Positions 27,238-34,257 of a DNA stretch of 34,257 nucleotides are shown one piece after another. Positions within the stretch are counted from its first letter, which is position 1. Every line of letters starts with the position of its first letter. This DNA comes from Anaerolineales bacterium (GTDB taxonomy: Bacteria > Chloroflexota > Anaerolineae > Anaerolineales > Villigracilaceae), in NCBI GenBank assembly GCA_022865905.1, contig JALHUM010000246.1, positions 1-34,257 of the forward strand, written 5' to 3'. The position numbers and the translations under genes were made by a program. The notes beneath the pieces are model-generated. The model saw only the letters and a list, made by a program, of their open reading frames with translations, did not search any database and was not told the origin of the DNA.

Positions 27238-28262
27238 TTACTGCGATACTGCTCTCTTCATGCGCAAATGGGAATGGCAGCACCCCGACACCTACAAATA
27301 CGCCTCCGGCGATAACGCAGACATATACTCCCAGCCCCACAGCGACATACACGCCGAGTCTGACGGATACGCCTACCCCTGTGCTATATCAACTCTCCTT
27401 TCAAGCCTTCCACGATTATGACGGCAATGGCTCTCAAGAAGAGGGAGAGCTTAACCTAGAAGGGATTGTGAACATCACCTCTGCAGGAACATGCACAACA
27501 GGTGTAGATGGGAAGTGCGAGATAGAGGGGGTTCCTGCGGGGAGTCATAATGTTTCTGTTACTGATGATAGGAATGTCGAACAATATGAGAAGATGAGGT
27601 ATATATTGCCTTCTGTATCTGAAGTGAGAACGATAGCTCAGGGATTGAGCGTAAAGGTTGTTGGGAATACAGAAGTCAATGAATCATTAGGTCACGGATA
27701 TTTAACCTTACCATATTCTCCAGAGCTTACTATAAGACATATTACTTATGAAGATTTGAATGGGAATTACTTTGATAATCAAGTTAGAGATTGGAGAGGA
27801 GTAACCAAACTCCGTTTATATCATGATGGAAACGAGGATAGCGTTTATGATTGGCATCCAGGATGGGATATTGGGTGGGGAATCAATGCAGAAAAATGTA
27901 ATATGCCCGTTTATGCGGCTGCACCGGGTATAGTTTCTTCATTGGGACCAATAAATGAAAATGGAGGTGGATCAGTTAGATTAACACATCAAGATGATAG
28001 GATGACGGATTATGCACATTTAGGAGAGATAATAGTGTTTTTAACCCAACAAGTTGTAAGAGGACAATATTTAGGGAGCACATTCTGTGGTTGGAATGAA
28101 CCACATCTTCATTGGGAATTGATGGGTAAGACTGGTGAAGGAAGACTCCAATGGGATTACTGGAGAGTACCTATTTGTAGAGATCCATTAGATCCTAATT
28201 CATTAGATTTTTTAACAACTGCTTGTAATAATCAACCATATGCGGCAGAATACTTTAAATAA
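27201..28262 (+). CDS. Lipoprotein B: same leader and linker, C-terminal M23 (LytM-type) peptidase-like domain
   Basis: MKMLYKPLTVSAITAILLSSCAN; 'DYDGNGSQEEGE'; M23-like 'YDWHPGWDIGWGINAEKCNMPVYAAAPGIV' (HxxxD) and 'EPHLHWELM' (HxH). Confidence 0.85.
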   Translation: MKMLYKPLTVSAITAILLSSCANGNGSTPTPTNTPPAITQTYTPSPTATYTPSLTDTPTPVLYQLSFQAFHDYDGNGSQEEGELNLEGIVNITSAGTCTTGVDGKCEIEGVPAGSHNVSVTDDRNVEQYEKMRYILPSVSEVRTIAQGLSVKVVGNTEVNESLGHGYLTLPYSPELTIRHITYEDLNGNYFDNQVRDWRGVTKLRLYHDGNEDSVYDWHPGWDIGWGINAEKCNMPVYAAAPGIVSSLGPINENGGGSVRLTHQDDRMTDYAHLGEIIVFLTQQVVRGQYLGSTFCGWNEPHLHWELMGKTGEGRLQWDYWRVPICRDPLDPNSLDFLTTACNNQPYAAEYFK

Positions 28263-28273
28263 TAGTTTATTCT

Positions 28274-28332
28274 GCTGGGCGAGGGTCTTCGCGAAGCACC
28301 CCCAGAGGGGGCCTGACCCCGCCCAAGCCGTG
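28274..28332. repeat. Third, divergent copy of the REP-like boundary repeat
   Basis: GCTGGGCGAGGGTCTTCGCGAAGCACCCCCAGAGGGGGCCTGACCCCGCCCAAG resembles 26040- and 27070-. Confidence 0.75.
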
Positions 28333-28443
28333 ACCGCAGGTCTCCGGACGAACATCCTCACGTAATTATCGAAAATCTCTGGGATGGGCCGTTTGTGTCT
28401 CTGCGTTTCTGCTATAATGGATTCAAGAGAAAGGCTGGAAGCA

Positions 28444-28647
28444 ATGAAGTTTACTGTCGAATATGAACAGGAAGAGGACGGACGCTGGCTGGCGGAAGTG
28501 AAAGAATTGCCTGGGGTATTGGTCTATGGAAAAGATCCCGAGGATGCCGCGGCGCATGCCCAGGCACTGGCGTTACGCGTCGTAGCTGACCGCCTTGAAA
28601 ACGGCGAAAGTACTCCTTCCCTGGTGTTCACATTTGCGTTGGTATGA
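28444..28647 (+). CDS. hicB: HicB-like antitoxin
   Basis: MKFTVEYEQEEDGRWLAEVKELPGVLVYGKDPEDAAAHAQALALRVVADRLENGE, HicB partial RNase H fold signature. Confidence 0.85.
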   Translation: MKFTVEYEQEEDGRWLAEVKELPGVLVYGKDPEDAAAHAQALALRVVADRLENGESTPSLVFTFALV

Positions 28648-28856
28648 GCGGCTGGAAAACTGTCAAAGCCAGACGTTTGCTGACCACCTTATCGCGGATT
28701 GGCTGGAGGGTTAAACGACAGACAGGCTCACATAAAATCCTGGAACGCCCCGGCTGGCCTGACGTTATCTTTGCTTTTCACGATACAGATGAAATTGGGC
28801 CGAAGATGTTGGCAAGGGTGGCAAAGGTGACAGGCTTGACACCCGAAGACATATAG
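28644..28856 (+). CDS. hicA: HicA-like mRNA interferase toxin
   Basis: 'KARRLLTTLSRIGWRVKRQTGSHKILERPG' with GSHK catalytic His; ATGA overlap with hicB. Confidence 0.87.
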   Translation: MSGWKTVKARRLLTTLSRIGWRVKRQTGSHKILERPGWPDVIFAFHDTDEIGPKMLARVAKVTGLTPEDI

Positions 28857-28899
28857 AGGCGTGCTTGAGAAAGCGCGTCTCTCTTTATAAGAGCAGACT

Positions 28900-29396
28900 T
28901 TGACCAACGTACACACTTTTCGTGCCCCATCGAAAATCCCGGCGGAGGCGGAGCCTTCATCCGCATCCCCTTCGACGTGGAGCAGGCCTTCGGCAAGAAG
29001 CGCGTGCCGGTTAAGGCAACCATTGACGGCGAGCCTTACCGCGGCACACTGGCCGTTTCGCCCCGGCGAGCCGGGTCTCGCGGCCCGAACGGGGTGCGGA
29101 TGGGCGAGCCGTGTCATATTATGATTGTGCTGAAAGAAATCCGCGAGAAGATCGGCAAAACCTTCGACGACGAAGTGGAAGTGACGCTGGAGGAAGATAC
29201 CGAACCGCGCGTGGTCGAAGTCCCTCCGGATTTCCAGCAGGCGTTGGATCAAGACCCGGTTGCGAAAGCCGCCTTCCAGAAGATACCCTACACCCACCAG
29301 CGGGAATACGTGCGCGCCATACTGGAGGCAAAGCGTGAAGAAACCCGCCGCAGCCGGATCGCGAAGGCCATCGAGATGCTAAAGGTGAAAAAGTAA
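28900..29396 (+). CDS. DUF1905/YdeI-like protein with apparent 1-nt frameshift near 28927 and an in-frame repeat insertion
   Basis: Frame 28900: MTNVHTFRAP; frame 28977: IENPGGGGAFIRIPFDVEQAFGKKRVPVKATIDGEPYRGTLA..MGEPCHIMIVLKEIREKIGK. Confidence 0.8.
29051..29098. repeat. 48-nt GC-rich palindromic repeat in frame in the DUF1905 gene
   Basis: GGCCGTTTCGCCCCGGCGAGCCGGGTCTCGCGGCCCGAACGGGGTGCG, same length as 621-668; contains CCCGGC-GA-GCCGGG. Confidence 0.88.
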
Positions 29397-29400
29397 TTCC

Positions 29401-30492
29401 ATGTATCGCCTTATCCGCCCGTTCCTCTTCCGTCTCGATCCCGAGGCCGCCCACGCCCTCACGCTTTACGTTTTACGCTTTACGGGCGTACTGCCTCCCT
29501 TGAATTGGGCAATCAGCCAGTTCTTCAACGCACCTGAAAAACCAGTACAGGCCTTCGGGCTGACCTTCCGCAACCCGGTCGGTCTGGCAGCTGGCTACGA
29601 CAAGGACGCGGTCGCCGTGCGCGGACTGGCGGCCCTCGGTTTCAGCCACATCGAGGTCGGGACGGTTACGCCGCGTCCGCAGGCGGGAAATCCCAGGCCG
29701 CGCGTCTTCCGGCTGGTGGAGGATCAGGCGGTCATCAACCGCATGGGATTTCCGGGGAAAGGCGCGGAATATGTTGCAATGTCATTGCGAGGAGCGCAGC
29801 GACGAAGCAATCCCCGCGCTGGCGAGGAGATTGCTTCGCCTGCTTCGCAGGCTCGCAATGACACGATTATCGGCGTGAATCTTGGGAAAAACAAAGACAC
29901 GCCGTTGGAAAACGCCGCCGAAGATTACCTGTCGCTCATGCGTACTTTTGCTCCCCTGGCTGATTACCTTGCTATCAACATCAGCTCGCCCAACACGGTT
30001 GGCCTGCGCCGTCTTCAAGGACGCGAGATGCTGGAGACCTTGCTCGAGGCAATTGCAGAAGAGCGCATACGGCTCCCCTCTCCTTCCAGGAGAGGGGCTG
30101 GGGGTGAGGTCCGAGGTATGCCCATTTTAGTGAAACTTGCGCCAGATTTAGGTGATGCAGAATTAGATGACGCAGTCGGGGTTATCCTTAACAACAAAAT
30201 GGACGGCGTCATCGCTACGAATACCACGCTGGGACGCGAGGGGCTGCGATCAAAGCGCCGGGAAGAAACTGGCGGCTTGAGCGGCAGCCCGCTCCGGGTC
30301 CGCAGCGAAGCGGTGCTGCGCGTGGTAGTGAAAAGGATCGAAGGGAGAATCCCTGTTGTCAGTGTGGGTGGGATTATGACCCCAGAAGACGCCAAACGCC
30401 GCCTGGACATGGGGGCGGCGCTGGTTCAAGTCTATACCGGCCTGGTCTACGCCGGGCCGGGGATGGTGCAGAAAATCATACGGGCGGTTTGA
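29401..30492 (+). CDS. pyrD: Dihydroorotate dehydrogenase (quinone-type/class 2) carrying two in-frame repeat insertions
   Basis: 'FGLTFRNPVGLAAGYDKDAVAVRGLAALGFSHIEVGTVTPRPQAGNPRPRVFRL', 'GVNLGKNKDTPLE', 'INISSPNTVGLRRLQ', 'DGVIATNTT', 'VSVGGI'. Confidence 0.95.
   Translation: MYRLIRPFLFRLDPEAAHALTLYVLRFTGVLPPLNWAISQFFNAPEKPVQAFGLTFRNPVGLAAGYDKDAVAVRGLAALGFSHIEVGTVTPRPQAGNPRPRVFRLVEDQAVINRMGFPGKGAEYVAMSLRGAQRRSNPRAGEEIASPASQARNDTIIGVNLGKNKDTPLENAAEDYLSLMRTFAPLADYLAINISSPNTVGLRRLQGREMLETLLEAIAEERIRLPSPSRRGAGGEVRGMPILVKLAPDLGDAELDDAVGVILNNKMDGVIATNTTLGREGLRSKRREETGGLSGSPLRVRSEAVLRVVVKRIEGRIPVVSVGGIMTPEDAKRRLDMGAALVQVYTGLVYAGPGMVQKIIRAV
29780..29863. repeat. 84-nt palindromic repeat inside pyrD
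   Basis: TGTCATTGCGAG ... CTCGCAATGACA 12-bp terminal inverted repeat, inner GAAGCAATC/GATTGCTTC. Confidence 0.92.
30073..30111. repeat. Second repeat inside pyrD
   Basis: CCCCTCTCCT-tcc-AGGAGAGGGG hairpin followed by CTGGGGGTGAGGTC. Confidence 0.85.
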
Positions 30493-30502
30493 CCGCCCGT
30501 AT
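30478..30502. terminator. Bidirectional terminator hairpin with the pyrD stop codon at its loop
   Basis: ATACGGGCGGT-ttg-ACCGCCCGTAT; TGA at 30490-30492. Confidence 0.75.
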
Positions 30503-30504
30503 TC

Positions 30505-32664
30505 TTATCGCGCTGGCCGCAAGGCAAGCTGAGGTTTCTCGCGGGGATTTGGGAAGAAGTCGGCAGGGAGGGAGAAGGGCGTAGAGCTCGTGCCGGTGCC
30601 GATTGTGCCATACGGAATGTAGAATAGCTGGGTCGGACTATTCGCGCCCAGGCGGATGTCCTGGAAGGCAAAGGCGATGTAATTCCCATCCGGGCTCCAG
30701 CGCGCATCACGGTAACAACAGGTGCTGCCGAGGGGATCGAGAGAATCAGCATTGTGAGTTTCCAGGTTGTAAATGTACAAATAGCCATAGCCATCATTGC
30801 GATAGTGACTATTCAGCAGGAATAACGTCATGCCATCCCAGTTGAAGGAGGGGATGACGGGATTACTACTGAAACCGGTCATGCTGAAGCGTGAGGCGGG
30901 GAAGATATCTACCCTATTAGGCTCAGCGGCAGAGCAGCGGTGGATATCCAGCACATACACCATCTCTTCTATGAGACCGCTATCGCCCACGCCCTGGATG
31001 ACGACGGCGATCTTCTGCCCGTCATTCGACCAGCGCACGCCTTTGGTTGCCAATTTGGTGTAAGTGAGACAACCATTCATGGCCGCCAGCTCGATGTGTG
31101 AACGCGCCTGCGATAGCTTATCAAGGTCAAATGGAACGACATAGAGTTCACGGTTCAGGCTGATGGCGACCTGCGCGCCGTCCGGCGAGAACTGGAAGGC
31201 TTCCAGGTAATCTGCAGCGATGAAGCAGGTCAGTGTGGATAACTCTTTGGTCTTGATGTTCACGATCTGGATGCACTTGCCGGTGATGTACAACACGCCC
31301 TCGCCGTCTGGCATCCATTGCAGATCGTGCTTTTCGGCGCCATCGGTGGTCAACTGGCTCAAACCGTCGCCGTCCACGCCCATGACCCAGACGTTGTTAG
31401 CGTTCAGGAAGGCGATCATGTCTGCGCCGCCGAGCATGGGGAGACTGGCAACTGTCGGCGTGAAGCTGGGAGTAGCCATATTCGTTGGGGCGGATGGGGG
31501 GGTAACCATATTGGTTGGTCCAAGGGCAAGAGGCAGCGAGGCAGTTTCGGAGGGGAGCAATGTGATATTTGTCGAAGAAGCTGGAATTGCTATCGTCTTT
31601 GTTGCGAGGGCTTTCGTTGGAAAGAGGGTGAACGGCAATAACCCAGGGATAAATAAGAAGACAGAGAGCATGCCTGCACATAACAGAACAGTCGCCGCGC
31701 CGAGGCCGATCCACAGCCTGGTCTTTTTGCGCGGCGCGCTTACCGGACCTGGAACTTCGATGCGGTTTTTAAGCTGCTCACTACGCTTGGCAACCACGGT
31801 CTGAGCCGTCGGAATGCGCGGCATACCTAGCAGGGTCTTTGGATCCAGTGCCTCACCGCGTTCGATGGCGCTCAAGGTAGCCGCCAGTTCGGCGCAGGTG
31901 GCGAAGCGCGCCTGTTTATCCTTCGCCATAGCCTTTTGGATGACCGCCTCGATCGCCTGCGGCAGGTTGGAGTTGACATCCAGAATGTGCGGCACTGGCT
32001 CGGTGATGTGCTTGACGACCACGCCCATGGGCGTATCGGCCTTGTAGGGCGGCTTGCCGCTAAGCATCTCGAAGAGGATCACACCCAGGGCGTAGATATC
32101 CGAACGCCAGTCCACTGGTTCACCCTGCGCCTGTTCCGGACTCATGTAGGTGGGTGTACCGATGACGGCACTGCCGGTAAGGTTGGCCTGAGCCTCGGAT
32201 AGCTTGGCGATGCCAAAGTCGGAAACGTAAGGTTCGTTGAGTCGGTCGAAGAGAATATTCCCAGGCTTCAGGTCGCGGTGGACGATGTTTCTAGCGTGGG
32301 CTTCGTCCAGGCCAGGGGCAAGGCGTTCAAAAATCCGGGCTGCTTCCTTGACCGTGATAGGGCCTTGGTTCATCCGGTCGGAGAGCGAGCCGCCGGTCAT
32401 GTTGCGCATGACGAAATACGGCTGGCCGTCTTCCTCGCCGTAGTCATAGACTGGGACGATGGCCGGGTGTTCCAGCATGGCGATGGTCTTGGCTTCGCGC
32501 TCGAAGCGGGCGCGGAACTGCGGGTCGTGCAGCATTTCGCGCGGCAGGACTTTGATCGCCACATCACGCTCGAAGCGCGGGTCATAGGCCTGATAGACCG
32601 TAGCCATGCCACCGCGGCCAAGCTCGGCCTTGATCTCGTAACGTCCGATCTTCTCTGGATCCAT
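30505..32664 (-). CDS. Membrane Ser/Thr protein kinase with extracellular TolB/WD40-like propeller
   Basis: 'LGRGGMATVYQAYD', 'IVHRDLKPGNILF', 'SDFGIAKL', TM 'LWIGLGAATVLLCAGMLSVFLFIPGLL', propeller-type 'QFSPDGAQVAIS', 'RWSPDGNYIAFAF'. Confidence 0.93.
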   Translation of the reverse strand: MDPEKIGRYEIKAELGRGGMATVYQAYDPRFERDVAIKVLPREMLHDPQFRARFEREAKTIAMLEHPAIVPVYDYGEEDGQPYFVMRNMTGGSLSDRMNQGPITVKEAARIFERLAPGLDEAHARNIVHRDLKPGNILFDRLNEPYVSDFGIAKLSEAQANLTGSAVIGTPTYMSPEQAQGEPVDWRSDIYALGVILFEMLSGKPPYKADTPMGVVVKHITEPVPHILDVNSNLPQAIEAVIQKAMAKDKQARFATCAELAATLSAIERGEALDPKTLLGMPRIPTAQTVVAKRSEQLKNRIEVPGPVSAPRKKTRLWIGLGAATVLLCAGMLSVFLFIPGLLPFTLFPTKALATKTIAIPASSTNITLLPSETASLPLALGPTNMVTPPSAPTNMATPSFTPTVASLPMLGGADMIAFLNANNVWVMGVDGDGLSQLTTDGAEKHDLQWMPDGEGVLYITGKCIQIVNIKTKELSTLTCFIAADYLEAFQFSPDGAQVAISLNRELYVVPFDLDKLSQARSHIELAAMNGCLTYTKLATKGVRWSNDGQKIAVVIQGVGDSGLIEEMVYVLDIHRCSAAEPNRVDIFPASRFSMTGFSSNPVIPSFNWDGMTLFLLNSHYRNDGYGYLYIYNLETHNADSLDPLGSTCCYRDARWSPDGNYIAFAFQDIRLGANSPTQLFYIPYGTIGTGTSSTPFSLPADFFPNPREKPQLALRPAR

Positions 32665-32777
32665 ACCGCCTAGTATAGCAACGTATAGGGTGAAACGCAA
32701 GCACTTTGAGAACGCCAAAGGACTCCGCCGAAAAAGAGTTCACCAATTTCTGTAAAAAGCAGTATAATTTTTTCGCC

Positions 32778-32851
32778 GCCCCAGTAGCTCAAAAGGACAG
32801 AGCAGGGCACTCCTAAGGCCAAGGTTGTGGGTTCGATTCCCGCCTGGGGCA
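32778..32851 (+). tRNA. tRNA-Arg (anticodon CCT), CCA not encoded
   Basis: GCCCCAG/CTGGGGC acceptor, GCTC/GAGC D-stem, CTCCTAA anticodon loop, GTGGGTTCGATTCCCGC T-arm; anticodon stem imperfect by eye. Confidence 0.85.
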
Positions 32852-32857
32852 CAAATT

Positions 32858-32894
32858 AAGCCTTGCGAAGGTTTAAAACCTTCGCAAGGCTTTT
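32858..32894 (+). terminator. Hairpin terminator just after the tRNA
   Basis: AAGCCTTGCGAAGGTTT / AAACCTTCGCAAGGCTT followed by TT. Confidence 0.75.
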
Positions 32895-33344
32895 CGAATC
32901 TTGAGGAATTTCTGGCTGGTTTGCGTTTTGAACAGAGGGGAAAACTAGAAGAGTAACCATTTGAATCTCGTTGATTCAATTCACGCCAAGAATCATCCCT
33001 TTCCATTTATTTCTACTGTTTCCATAACCTACATAATTTGGGAGAATCGCGACCAACATGTTGATAACAGAAGCGGTTAGTAACATAAACAGCCATTTGT
33101 TTAATAAGAGTTCTTCGGAAATAATTCAAAAATATTACTTGCCACATCAATCATTTCGTAGTCAAAGGTAATCAGGTAGGGTATCACGGGTGATTTATAG
33201 TATGTGGATGGTGACATATGAATTAATGTTCAAAATCTGACGTCCATATTTCGAAGCAGAAGGGAAATACCAAATATAACCTTATGCCTGCAGTTCAGAC
33301 ATCGTATCTGCAGACACGTTAGGAAAATAGAAAAATATGCACAA

Positions 33345-33535
33345 GGGTCCATGACCCGCATGGCCTCGTCCTTATACGCGCCGGAAGCCAGGGTGGCCAA
33401 ATCCCCGCCACCCGCTTTTACCACTTCCTGGCGAGTGATGCCCGGTGCAAAAGCTGGTTCCCACATCACACCAAAGTCGATTATCAGGATTTCGAGGCCA
33501 TTTTTCTCGATCAACTCCTTAGAATGGTCTATAAT
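33345..33535 (-). pseudogene. Fragment resembling the N-terminal part of UPF0261/Tm-1-like proteins
   Basis: 'LIEKNGLEILIIDFGVMWEPAFAPGITRQEVVKAGGGDLATLASGAYKDEAMRVM', then sequence loses similarity; upstream start region absent. Confidence 0.5.
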
Positions 33536-33541
33536 TAATCT

Positions 33542-34257
33542 ATGTCTACGCCAATTTTAGCCACAAAATTGTATATCCCCCCACCTCGGTCTAAAATTGT
33601 CCTCCGCCCCCGCCTGATCGAGCGGCTGAACGAGGGCCTCTCTGCGAGCCGCAAACTGACCCTCATCTCTGCCCCCGCCGGCTTTGGCAAAACCACGCTG
33701 GTCAGCGAATGGGTCGCTGTTTGTGAACGACCGGTCGCCTGGCTGTCACTGGACGAAGGGGATAACGCCCCCACGGGCTTTCTGGCTTACCTCGTCGCTG
33801 CTTTGCAGACGCTTGCCCTGAGTAACGTCGAAGGGATTGTGGCGAATACCGGAGCAGGGGTGTTGAGGATGCTCCAATCTCCTCAGCCACCGCCAATTGA
33901 ATCGATTCTGACGGTCCTGCTCAACGAGATCACCGCCCTCCCGGATAATTTCGTCCTCGTCCTTGAGGACTACCATGTGATCGATTCCAAACCGGTTGAC
34001 GAAGCCCTCACCTTTCTGCTCGAGCATCTGCCGCCCCGGATGCACCTGGTCATCACCACCCGTGAGGATCCCCATCTGCCCCTGGCCCGGTTACGCGCCC
34101 GGGGCCAATTGACCGAGTTGCGCGCCGCCGATTTGCGTTTTACCCCCGCCGAAGCCTCCGAATTTCTCAACCAGGTGATGGGTCTAAACCTCTCTACAGA
34201 AGATATTACTGCACTGGAAGCCCGCACCGAAGGCTGGATTGCCGGCCTGCAACTGGC
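33542..34257 (+). CDS. MalT-type LuxR-family (STAND NTPase) transcriptional regulator, 3' truncated by window edge
   Basis: 'TKLYIPPPRSKIVLRPRLIERLNEGL', Walker A 'SAPAGFGKTTLVSEW', 'WLSLDEGDN', 'FVLVLEDYHVID', 'ITTREDPHLPLARLRARGQLTELRAADLRFT'. Confidence 0.93.
   Translation, partial: MSTPILATKLYIPPPRSKIVLRPRLIERLNEGLSASRKLTLISAPAGFGKTTLVSEWVAVCERPVAWLSLDEGDNAPTGFLAYLVAALQTLALSNVEGIVANTGAGVLRMLQSPQPPPIESILTVLLNEITALPDNFVLVLEDYHVIDSKPVDEALTFLLEHLPPRMHLVITTREDPHLPLARLRARGQLTELRAADLRFTPAEASEFLNQVMGLNLSTEDITALEARTEGWIAGLQL

Noticed and set aside
26010-28332. CRISPR array
   Set aside because: Only two or three long repeats separated by about 1 kb of coding sequence, with no short regular spacers; not a CRISPR.
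29780-29863. Insertion sequence or transposon in pyrD
   Set aside because: 84 nt with no transposase; fits a short palindromic repeat element rather than an IS.
32670-33006. Minus-strand ORFs reading PQAGIEPTTLALG / PGGNRTHNLGLRS
   Set aside because: Characteristic spurious translations antisense to a tRNA gene; the tRNA-Arg explains the sequence.

Overview
The window has the feel of an environmental Chloroflexota/Anaerolineae-type genome. That assignment is an inference from gene content, Thr/Pro-rich lipoproteins and repeat families; there is no marker gene to prove it. It is mostly ordinary coding sequence: an SDR fragment, M24 peptidase, two aminotransferases, two FmdB zinc ribbons, AcpS, a pair of M16 peptidases, an FAD oxidoreductase, LuxR- and OmpR-type response regulators, Hsp20, a Ser/Thr kinase / PP2C / J-vWA / FHA signalling cluster, a metallophosphoesterase, a DapA-like protein, a HAD hydrolase, pyrF/pyrE/pyrD, a Fic protein, a second Ser/Thr kinase, tRNA-Arg(CCT) and a partial MalT-type LuxR regulator. 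The most unusual features are: (1) several dispersed palindromic repeat families that appear to have inserted in frame inside protein-coding genes (P-loop ATPase, pyrF, DUF1905 gene, and pyrD twice), resembling Rickettsia palindromic elements; (2) a 26.0-28.3 kb locus where a near-identical repeat + leader + lipoprotein signal-peptide module is attached to two unrelated AT-rich payloads, one an M23 peptidase; (3) a perfect-consensus promoter overlapped by a Gram-positive-type LexA box in front of an uncharacterised two-gene P-loop ATPase operon; (4) a compact kinase/PP2C/DnaJ-vWA/FHA/response-regulator cluster; (5) a Fic-HTH gene coupled to pyrE. There are also two likely 1-nt frameshifts and two gene remnants. 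No searches were run; all calls come from reading the sequence and the supplied translations.
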